This document shows positions 51,125 to 61,100 of a stretch of 64,000 bases of DNA, in pieces; within the stretch, counting starts at the first letter, position 1, and every line of letters starts with the position of its first letter. The translations under genes and the position numbers were made by a program. The notes under the pieces are model-generated. The model did no database searches. It was not told the DNA's origin and saw only the letters and a program-made list of their open reading frames with translations. Source of the stretch: Halichondria panicea (Eukaryota > Porifera > Demospongiae > Suberitida > Halichondriidae); assembly GCF_963675165.1 (NCBI RefSeq), contig NC_087378.1, forward strand, positions 2,570,525 through 2,634,524, read 5' to 3'.

Positions 51125-51540
51125 TCTAACAGTAGCTTGGTTCTTCTAGCGCGCTACACAGTCGAGATAATTATAGCTACACGTGTATAGCCTCGATCCC
51201 AGGCCGAGTTTTCGTTTTGAAGAAGAAGTATAGCCTCGATCCCAGGCCGAGTTTTCGTTTTTATAACGGTACGAACTGCCAGCGAGTCTAGCCTCGATCC
51301 CAGGCCGATCTGTCTCTAATTGAACGCTAGGTCGCCTCCTCGAGGTCTAGCCTTGTGTACGCGTAGTAAAGACTGCATCGCGGGTACTTCTTTTTGGTAA
51401 CATGGTATTAATTTATGGTGTCCACAGTCCAATGTCTCTGATCTTTCCAAGTGTCCAGTGTCTCTGCTCAAGTGAAGTCATCAACAAAGACAGAGTCTGA
51501 GTGAGTTGAGTAGAGTAGCTTTAATATCAATATTCGGATG
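51125..51540. other. EIF3E upstream region with tandem CCTCGATCCCAGGCC copies
   Basis: Three copies of tagcctcgatcccaggccga begin near 51188, 51233 and 51290. They are half-sites of the foldback repeat seen at 37546. The EIF3E promoter should be here; no core signal was recognised. Confidence 0.55.
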
Positions 51541-51916
51541 TATCTAAAAATCAGACAGCTCACAAAACAATGCAATGCAGACTTTTCAACATATTTTGTA
51601 CATCACAATGAAAGCCTCCTGTCATACAGCTGCACCAAATTTTCGCGTACCCAGCTGCAACAGAGATACAGCTACTGTAAGTGGTTTGACAGATAATCCG
51701 GAATGTCGGCCGTTGAAGTACCTCATGACTTGACTCAATTGTCTGACCGAGCACCTAGGCCTAGTCCTTGAACTTTCTTAGCCGTAGTCAGGGTTTATTT
51801 CAGTGGGTGATTTTCCACCCGCTTAAAATGTTCCGTCACCCTGGTCGGAGTAAGTAAATAGTACTTGCACCTATAAATCACCCCCTCAACATTTGCAATT
51901 AACAGTACATCTATCT

Positions 51917-52304
51917 CAGTGGCGGATCCAGAGGGGGTTCTTTGGGTTCAATTGAACCCCCTTGAGAAAGAAGTGAGTGGGAGGCTTAAGCAACTAGTTA
52001 CCAAGTTGTTGCTTTCTTACTAGCTTTCACATGCACTTCTCACTTACCTTTAGTCCTTGTTAGTCCTGCGAAGCTTTGTCTGTGCAGTTTCAGTGACTAT
52101 GAAGGCTAAAAACTCTCCAGCGTAGTGTGCATGCAGGCTGCTTATGAAAAGTGATGACCTTTTTTTTAGGAAAAAATTCAGTGTGTTAATCCGCATGCTC
52201 ACTGTTTCGGATAGAGTGACGACCTTTTTTTTAGGTAAAATATCAGTCCTTGATCCGCTCAGAGCCCTGGAACCCCCCTTTCAAGAATCCTAGATCCGCC
52301 TCTG
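51917..52304. mobile_element. MITE with CAGTGGCGGATC ends and 5-bp duplication
   Basis: Starts cagtggcggatccagagg and ends ctagatccgcctctg. Flanked on both sides by tatct (51912-51916, 52305-52309). The 388-bp interior has two copies of agtga(t/c)gaccttttttttagg about 65 bp apart. No frame. Confidence 0.75.
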
Positions 52305-52789
52305 TATCTACAATGACAATGTGCATTAACCCTTTAACCGTCGGATTCTTAATTAACAGTGAAGTGAAATGTCTGTAAATTCTCTATCGGGTTTCCAGAG
52401 CAATAAAATGCCTAGCAACCATATACCAATAGAATGCCCATACAACAAGGAATAAAATGGTGCAACATGTGTTGCCATAACAACCACGGTTATTACGCTC
52501 ACCCGTTTTTATCATTTTAAATGCTCGGCCAAGCGGTGAGATAAAATCCAAAAATTTTTTTTTATGGATCAGCCTATCATATGGTATAAAGGCTTGACTA
52601 AGCTTGATTTTCACATCATATGAATGTAACAGTGCTAAGATATATCAATTTGAAGTACAATACGTACATGTATTACTATATCGGTAAACGATCTATGAAA
52701 TTTACAAGCTCACATAAAGACTGTTTATTACTGCTAATTCTATTTTAGCTATACTATACTTACACTACTGATATTCTAGCTATACTATA

Positions 52790-53044
52790 CTACTTACCAG
52801 AGTCACACAGTGAGCCCTCTCCTGGTCTTTCACCGTCCTGGTCCATAGCGCTAGCGTCTAGGTCCATGTCATGCATGTCCTCAGTCCCAGACAGTTCATC
52901 AGCGTCTGGCATAAAGCTGGTAGCCTTTGGGAGGTATCCTACTATCCCCTCTCCTTCATAGGCACTGTTATCACCAGAGGAGACATCGCCATTGCTGTCC
53001 TCAAGCTGTTCAAGCACATCGGCACAAGTAAACAACCTAGCCAT
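52790..53044 (-). CDS. Putative first exon of an acidic protein
   Basis: The minus-strand frame from ATG 53044 gives about 83 residues: MARLFTCADVLEQLED, then Asp/Ser/Glu-rich sequence. A strong donor (CTG|gtaagt) lies near 52796, so this looks like exon 1 of a spliced gene, with the printed stop inside the intron. A short F-T-x-x-x-V-L lead followed by an acidic tract resembles the start of piggyBac-derived proteins, from memory only. No downstream exon could be identified before the MITE at 52304, so the gene may be truncated. Function unknown. Confidence 0.35.
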   Translation of the reverse strand: MARLFTCADVLEQLEDSNGDVSSGDNSAYEGEGIVGYLPKATSFMPDADELSGTEDMHDMDLDASAMDQDGERPGEGSLCDSGK

Positions 53045-53224
53045 AGCTATAAACTTCGTGCGGTAAGATGCTAATGAAATTTTAACATAGCAACGTGGCT
53101 TGGAAAATTCTAGACTAAATTACACGTGATTCTACAGCTCTTCCTCTATACAGGGATGTGCATAGTTCGAGCTACTTCCTAAGTATCGCAGAATTAGAAA
53201 AAGTCACTTATTGCGGGCCACGAT

Positions 53225-53400
53225 CGTGGCCTGTGGCGTTTAAAGGGTTAAGTGACGAAATATTTGGTCTTCCCGGACCAAATAATTATTTCAGGAAAGC
53301 CATAATACTTGGTCCGGGGGGACCGAATATTTCAGCTATCGCCTGTAATATTTGGTCCCCCAGTCCATTGACAGATAGCGATTGCAGCGGTCTGTTCAAA
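53225..53400. repeat. GGACCAAATATT hairpin repeat, copy 1
   Basis: Contains tatttggtcttcccggacca, cttggtccggggggaccga and aatatttggtcccccagtcc, in both orientations. Related to 55228-55365. Confidence 0.55.
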
Positions 53401-53512
53401 GTTATTATGGACATCTTCATACAGATCAAGTCTATCCGTCAATGTAAAACCCAAAACAGATAGCCTATAGCTCAGTATTAACTCGTTGTACAGCAGACCT
53501 ATTTATACTAGG

Positions 53513-54187
53513 CAGGGTTTCATACAGAGGGGGGGATATCAGGAGTGCATACATATGCATGTATATCCAATCTAGCACATGGTACAGTTCAAAAGTTCAG
53601 ACAGGAGATTACATATACAAAATGCAATTATTATTATGATACCTCTGATGATACCCTTTGAAATTTAAACCTTACAACATAAGCAGAGCATGTACATAGT
53701 GGGACCATAGGCTCATACACACACTAAAGTCTATTTGCGTTGAGTTCGACCCCGGAAGTTATGAGGTCAATTATGGCTTCATTTATGCTTTATGTGGTGG
53801 ACATGCCTGGGACAAAATGCTAACTTTTGGAGCTTACCAGCTCTACAGCATAATTATAGATAAAAGCGCTTTTTAACAAGGAATCAATGGTATATAAAAC
53901 TTTGAATTTCAGTACAGTATGACAAACTTTATGAAGGTCAAACTTAGACTTTAGATGTCAATTTGAGTATACCTTTTCTGCTTTGCTCCAAAAAAATTTT
54001 TCAGGTGAGTTGAAGGTGTACAATGCAGTAAGAACAGTTAAGAACTAGTTTAAAAACCTCCAAATTGCACCTTAGACAATCATCCTGCCAAATTTTCTCC
54101 GGGGCTGCCCCCTGGACTCCCAAATTTTTAATGGCGTACCACCGTCGTCATTTCCCCCTTTGGCTAAAAATCCTGTATGAAACCCTG
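53513..54187. mobile_element. Non-autonomous DNA transposon, CAGGGTTTCATACAG ends
   Basis: The 675-bp element has perfect 15-bp inverted ends, cagggtttcatacag and ctgtatgaaaccctg. A 5-bp duplication ctagg flanks it (53508-53512 and 54188-54192). The ends resemble the 221-bp element at 1584-1804. No coding frame. Confidence 0.8.
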
Positions 54188-54671
54188 CTAGGAGAATGTA
54201 CAACATTGTGGGGGACGAGCGTGCGCAAATTGTGTATCTAGGTTATAGATCTATGATTCCAACTCATTATGCCAAAAAAACTGGGCGCACAGCTATAAAA
54301 CAACAAATAACCGAGTAGTTTGATGCACAGGATTTGACCTGCTGTAGTGTCTGGTCTCTGTGTTGTCCTATATAATTATATCCAGGTTTATTATCAAGAC
54401 CATGCTGTAACCTATCCTTGATGAAACACATGTTTGTAGCAAGTAAGCCTCCTGCAGGCGTGCCTATGTGACCTCAGGTTGAGAAGGTCCCCATCTGAGC
54501 TGCCGTGACCCGCTGCAGGTGTGCCTGTCGCCTCAAGAGTCTCTGTGTCTTGTTGTTGATCTGAGCTACACGTAGCTAGCTAGCTATAGTTGTGCCCATG
54601 CGCAGCAATTCATGTAAAAGTTAGTAAAGGATCATGATTTTCAAAATCAAATTATCGTGCTGGTCCATGAC

Positions 54672-54696
54672 ATACATACATACATACATACATACG
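54672..54696. repeat. (CATA)n microsatellite
   Basis: Six catac/ata units in a row within intergenic DNA. Confidence 0.9.
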
Positions 54697-55067
54697 GACA
54701 GAATTGCAACGTTGTAAGACTAGGTAGGGACTCGCTTCGTTCGCCCCAAATAGTTGCACTGACAAGGTCAAGGAAAGCACTTCAGAGCTGCCACAACATC
54801 TGGAGTATTGTCATTTATACAACGCCGGATATGGCTCTGACTAGCAGAGAGATTTTACTGAAATGAACTCTGTAACAAAGCCAAAGGCATGCGAATGGCT
54901 AGATCTACCATTCCCATGCAGTATAAAATGAGGAAGACAAGCGCTAAATGTGGCCACGTACTGTCTTTGTATGTCCTGACCGGTCTGTACTTTCAGGACG
55001 CCAAAGATGTTCGAGGGGGAGAAGGGGGAAGGGGGAAGAGTGCACCCAATACTTGCACTATGGTGTG

Positions 55068-55132
55068 CGTTTTTTTGCTATTTATTTACAGCGAATCTTG
55101 AAGATTCGCTGTAAATAAATAGCAAAAAAACG
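55068..55132. repeat. Perfect 65-bp palindrome
   Basis: Two 32-bp arms meet at a single central base (55100). The centre is gcgaatcttgaagattcgc and the outer part gctatttatttac with its mirror. No mismatch in the arms. Would form a long cruciform or hairpin. Confidence 0.9.
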
Positions 55133-55227
55133 ATTAGCTTACTCTTACTGTTAGTGTTACGTCTACTAACTTCTATTCTATTTTGCCATGCATTTCTTCT
55201 TCTTGAACTGTTCAAGTAACTCTTTTT

Positions 55228-55365
55228 ACAGTGAGGACCATATATTTCAGTGGAGGACTGAATATTTCACGGTATTGACTGAAATAATTTGTCCGGGGGA
55301 CCAAATATTTCGAATATTTGGTCTCCCCGGACAAAATTCTGGGGGGACCAAATCTTTTGTGACCT
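55228..55365. repeat. GGACCAAATATT hairpin repeat, copy 2
   Basis: Core hairpin at 55291-55332: gtccgggggaccaaatatt mirrored with one extra base. Flanking parts repeat the same word in both orientations. Confidence 0.6.
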
Positions 55366-55566
55366 TTGCACTGTACCAGTATCTATATAGAGATTTAGCG
55401 TTCTCCTAACTGTCCAGTGGTGTATAGCTAGCCCCCCTACACTGCATGCTTACATGGTTTTCTATCCTATTTCTAAAGCCCTGTCAATGATGTGAAGTAG
55501 ATAGGCATATCTTGTAGTGCTGATTACGAATCTGGTGCTATTTTTGTACTAGCTACCAATGAGTTA

Positions 55567-55815
55567 ATGGTCGTTTTAAAGCGTGTTGGGGGAGATAATG
55601 TTGTTGTACACTCAGATTCAGGGTTAAATTATCTAGGGCAAAGAGTAAAACATTCTCTTCTATTTTCTATCTATGCTTCTATTCACTTGCACTGTTACAG
55701 AACAATGGCTGCAGTTGCTGAGTATGCTGGTGAACACTGTAGGAGTATTGGCTTAACTATTGATCAATTTTATGAAGCACGTACTAAGTCCACCAACTGT
55801 GAAGATTACTATTAG
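55567..55815 (+). other. Isolated 82-codon open frame, not recognised
   Basis: The frame from 55567 has protein-like composition in its second half (AAVAEYAGEHCRSIGLTIDQ) but no splice context or recognised family. It may be a remnant exon of a mobile element. Listed with low confidence. Confidence 0.2.
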
Positions 55816-56558
55816 GAAGGGGACCAGTGTATGAATTAAGTCAAAGACGAAAATTAATTTTTATGAAGCTATTAGGGCAATTTGTGACTTATTAATTCAT
55901 GGCTCCTTTTGAGTAATGATTGGCAGATTGGAGAAGAAAAGTCTGAGCAATACGTAACAAAAAAAGGACGATGTCAGAGGCTTTGTTTAAAGAACTGTTT
56001 TGTGCATGGTACCCCTACCAATGACAAGGTTAAGATTAACCTTGATTCCAGGCCGCGAAGAGAAAGGCGGCCTGGTATACTTTGTATGCGCATGGGCAAA
56101 ATAATTTCATCATAAAAATTGTAAAAAAACAGGCAAAGTTACAAAAAGAAAGGCGTATGACCATGTGGTTAGTAGCTGGAGGAAAAAATCAAATCATTCA
56201 TTACAGAGTTAGAACTTGCAAGACATGAGCGTGACTCCTTTCTGAACCTTTCTACACCTTGATAATCTTCAGTCTAATACTATCCACACAAAAAATACGC
56301 AAAAATGTTCATTGATGGTGTTCGTCAGTGCTGCATTGAGTTGATAGCATTAAATGTTGCAATAACACAAGTAGTTAAATTAAATTTTATGCGATATGCT
56401 TACTTCTTGAAACATTTAGTAGGGTAAGAGTCGTAGAATTTTTGGGTTGAACTGAAATCAGTAAGTTAAAATTTCATCTGATATCGCTAATAATCGCATG
56501 TTTGTCCTATTATTCACTGTGATTCGTACAGTGATTAATCGCGTATCAGTAATTGCAC

Positions 56559-56617
56559 GTCGTCAAGGCAGTAATTGCATTTCATCATTAACGACATGCA
56601 ATTACTGCCTTGACGAC
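56559..56617. repeat. 22-bp perfect inverted repeat
   Basis: Arms 56559-56580 and 56596-56617 contain caaggcagtaattgcat and its mirror with a 15-bp loop. A second looser inverted repeat follows at about 56735-56830 (aagcactggcaagg / ccttgccattgctt). Confidence 0.8.
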
Positions 56618-57781
56618 CATACGTTGAATAACGGCCGCGGCTAATTTTTTACTGAAACTGCAGCTAAAAGTGTCCTTAAAACTGCATCACAAACAATTAA
56701 CAATCAATAGTATGGCTATTCGTGCAATAAGGGACTAATAACAAGCACTGGCAAGGTTAATAGCACTCGGCTACGCCTCGTGCAATTAGTATCCTTGCCA
56801 TTGCTTGTTACTCGTGCTATTAATCCCATATTGCACTCTTAGCCATACTATTAATAGAAAGTGAATAGCATGCATAGTCATATAATGTATAGTTCAAGTA
56901 ACAAGCCAGAGTTTGTTGTGCTTTCTTTGGCTCTTGATGTAGCACCTATAATAGACTGCAGTGCTAGGAGATTAATAATGATGTTTCTTATCTACTAGAA
57001 TTGATAGACTAGCAGTAGATCTATATGTCTAGAGATAAACACGGAAAAAACTGAATAGTAAAAATTTATAGTGCTGACTATGCATAAAATACCTTCTGAG
57101 TCAACACTTTTGACCACAAGTCCTCAAATTTCAGGAAAACACTATCGTGCAAGGTAACCCAACTGGAGGGACCCCTAGCTATACCAATACCTCTGCTTCG
57201 CTACGGCCGTTGGTGCTCGGATGCAAATGTCCAGTGCTAAATCATCCCCTTAATATTTGGAAACCACCCCTTTTCACCCGCTTGAGCAAATTGAAGTAAA
57301 CCCTGGTAGTGAATATCCTCCTAGTTTTTCCAAGTGGGGAGATTCTCTACGGCTAAATATTCTAAAGAAAGTAGAAGGGCTAGGCTCTATGTAGGTGCTA
57401 CACAGATGCCAATGTATATCGCTCTGGTAGCAGAAAAATGACCGTCTGGCAATTGAGGTAAACGGCCGACATTTCGGATTATTGTAAAACCTCTTTCAGT
57501 AGCTGTACTATATTGCAGCTAGGTCTTTTTCACTCAAAATTGGTGTAGCCGTAGGACAGGTGCAGGCCTTCATTGTGATGCACAAAAGTTATTATTGTTT
57601 GAGCGTCTGATTTTTAGTAATTGATATGCTCTAGTTGAAAATGGGAACAACATTCAAAGGTCAGTTTGATCTAGCTACTTTCAATCCCCTAACTGTGTTG
57701 AAATTAAGGTACAAACTTTACACGCAGCTGATGCCTTGCAACTACTCAGTAAATTAGCTGATGAATTTAGCTATACCTTAA

Positions 57782-57963
57782 GGTGACATATTTTCACAGG
57801 TAGATTTGTTTGCGTTTTTACAGTTTTGTACATTTTGCGGTATAATTTTTTGCGAAATGTCGATCTGGATACATTAAACAAGAGGGCGGCCAATTATTTG
57901 CGAGTACTAATTTTTGCGATTAGCAGAAATAGCAGAAATTAATACACGCGAAAATATGTCACC
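57782..57963. mobile_element. 182-bp TTAA-flanked MITE
   Basis: Ends ggtgacatattttc and gaaaatatgtcacc are perfect inverted repeats. TTAA lies on both sides (57778-57781, 57964-57967). Same target site as the 49240 element, different ends after GGT. Confidence 0.8.
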
Positions 57964-58113
57964 TTAAGGTGTATAAATTATAGATCTATAGTGTATAATT
58001 ATATGATGGCTATAAATTATAATTATAGATGACCTCTATAGGTTTAATATAATTATAATGTTCAGAAATTATTTAGAAATTTACATCACATGCAGCTAGT
58101 CATCAGTATCCAG

Positions 58114-61100
58114 ATGTCTGAGGACAGTCAGCCAAAGGATACACACTTGCACTCAGCTGCAAGTAGTGGAGACATAGAGGGTGTCAAACGTCTGCTAAAC
58201 TCAAGACAACTTAAAGACACCATAAATTCTAGTGGACAGACATGCACCTCTTCATCTTGCTTGTGCCAATGGGCACCTTCATATTGTTGATGTCCTGGTT
58301 AATGAGTATGGTGCAGATATTGAGATCCTCGATGCCAATGGTTGCAATTCACTTGAAGTTTCTGCTAGAAGCAGTAACATTCAGATATTGTTCTTTCTTG
58401 TGCTTACTGCCATATATGGACAGAGACATAGCAAGAAATTAAGAGGATCATCTTCGCATGTAGTGTGCACACTAAAACAAGACACAGCAATAATAGAACA
58501 GATTCTATTAAAATACTATCATGATACTCAAGCTAAGGAGCAAACTGGAACAGTGTTACTCACAGCGTTTAGTGATGTGCTTACGAATGCTGAAAATAAT
58601 TATAGCAATTTCTATCCGCCTTTCTTAGCAGCTACACTTGGTCTTACAAATGTTATAGACATCTTTGTTCATGAATATGGCTGTGACATTAATATCAAGG
58701 GATTTATAGGTTTAACCATTCTCCATGGGGCTTGCTTTGGAGGACATGTTCAAATAGTGCAAAAGCTTATTGGTGAGCATGGCATTGATCCGCATACAAC
58801 TACTAACAACAACGATCAGTCAATTCTCCATTATGCGGCTTTGGGAGGTAGTGTTGATATAGTTTCTTCACTGATTGCAAATTATGGGCTAAACCCTTGT
58901 GTTCTTAACAAATTCTATGACTCGCCCCTTAGTGTAGCTGCTTTAAATGGTCATACGGAACTTGTACGAGCACTGATTGAAAAGTATAATTGTGATCCTT
59001 TTGCAACCAGTCATCACGGATCTACTCTTCTTCACCATGCATGTGCCTCTGGAGAAATACCACTTGTTAATGAGCTTGTAAGAAAGTATCAACTAGACAT
59101 AGCAACCAAAGATGAGGCAGGCTTTATGCCACTACATACAGCTGCTTGTCAAGGACAAACAAAAGTAGTGGTACATCTTATTAGCATACTGCAAGCAAAT
59201 GTTAATGCTGTTACTGATAGAAATGAGAGTGCATTGAGTCTTGCTACTCTACATGGCCACAAAGATTTAGTTCATAAACTTATAAGTGACTATAACTGCA
59301 ACCCTCATGTTGAAGGCAGAAGTCTTCTTCACTATGCCACTCAAGGTGGCCACATTGAACTAATCGACACACTGATAACTGGCTACAACCTTAACTTGAG
59401 GGTTAGAGATGATAACGGCCATACACTTCTACATGTTGCTGCAATTTATGGCCAGTTTGGAGCATTGCAGCACTTAGCTCAAACAGAAACAATAGATATT
59501 GATTGTCTCAGTAACGATGGCTCTACACCACTTCATCTAGCAGCATTGGAAGGACAGAACCATATCCTGCGTGTTCTAATAGAAGAGTTTAACAGTAATC
59601 CCTTGGCTAAAGGGTACGTGGGCCTAACAATTCTTCATTATGCCTGTCAAAATGGTGATAATGAGTTAGTGGACGAAATAATAGCTAAGTATGGACTCGA
59701 TCCAATGACAGAAACTGATTATCAAAATACTCCTCTGCACATTGCTGCTAGGCACGGACAAGTTGCAACAGTGAAATATTTAATCACAAAGTACCATGTT
59801 GAAGTTGATTGCCTCAACAGTCAGTAGCGTACTCCTTTGGGTGAGGCAGTGCTATTTGGACACAAAAGTGTAATGGATTTACTCACAAACGAATTTGATT
59901 CTGATTCTCATGTCAAAGGCTTTGAAGGCAGAACTCTTCTTCATTATGCTACTGAAGGTGGCCACATCGAACTAATTAACGCGCTGATAACTGACTACAA
60001 CCTTGACTTGATGGTTAGAGATGATAACGGCCATACACTTCTACATGTTGCCGCCATCTATGGCCAGTTTGAAGCATTGCAGCACTTAGCTCAAACAGAA
60101 ACAATAGACATTGATTGTCTCAATAACAATGGTTCTACACCACTTCATCTGGCAGCATTGAATAGACATAACCATATCTTACGTGTTCTAATAAAAAAGT
60201 TTAACAGTAATCCCTTTGCTAAAGGGTATGTGGGCCAAACGATTCTTCATTATGCCTGTAAAAATGGTGATAACAAGTTAGTGGACGAAATAATAACTAA
60301 GTATGGACTCAATCCAATGACAGAAACTGATTATCGTAATACTCCTTTGCACTTTGCTGCTAGACACGGGCAAGTTGCAACAGTCAAACATTTAATCACA
60401 AAGCACCATGTTGAAGTTGATTGCCTCAACAGTCAGCAGCGTACTCCTTTGGATGAGGCAGTGCTATATGGACACAAAAATGTAATGGATTTACTTTTAA
60501 AAGAATTTACCTCTGATCCTCATGTCAAAGGCTTTGAAGGCAGAACTCTTCTTCACTATTCCACTCAAGGTGGCCACATTGAACTAATCGACACACTGAT
60601 AACTGGCTACAACCTTAACTTGAGGGTTAGAGATGATAACGGCCATACACTTTTACATGTTGCCGCCAGGTATGGCCAGTTTGGAGCATTGCAACACTTA
60701 GCTCTAAAAAACACAATAAACATTGATTGTCTCAGTAACGATGGCTCTACACCACTTCATCTAGCAGCATTGGAAGGACAGAACCATATCCTGCGTGTTC
60801 TAATAGAAGAGTTTAACAGTAATCCCTTGGCTAAAGGGTACGTGGGCCTAACAATTCTTCATTATGCCTGTCAAAATGGTGATAATGAGTTAGTGGACGA
60901 AATAATAGCTAAGTATGGACTCGATCCAATGACAGAAACTGATTATCAAAATACTCCTCTGCACATTGCTGCTAGGCACGGACAAGTTGCAACAGTGAAA
61001 TATTTAATCACAAAGTACCATGTTGAAGTTGATTGCCTCAACAGTCAGCAGCGTACTCCTTTGGGTGAGGCAGTGCTATTTGGACACAAAAGTGTAATGG

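Larger units (their letters stand above)
51541..57630. repeat. Region bounded by diverged inverted repeats
   Basis: Sequence at about 51541-51840 recurs in inverted orientation at about 57270-57630. Shared stretches include ctaaaaatcagac, catcacaatgaa, acagctactg, ataatccg/aatgtcggccgtt, tagccgta and cagggttta, cacccgctt. The arms are diverged with many indels. They could be the ends of one 6.1-kb element or two independent repeat copies. The enclosed sequence holds smaller elements and one acidic exon, but no transposase. Confidence 0.5.

Noticed and set aside
52384-52614. Minus-strand frame with a hydrophobic stretch, possible membrane protein
   Set aside because: Single short frame in repeat-rich DNA downstream of the acidic exon, no acceptor in phase found.
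53158-53463. 101-codon plus-strand frame
   Set aside because: Consists of the GGACCAAATATT hairpin repeat; no homology or splice context.
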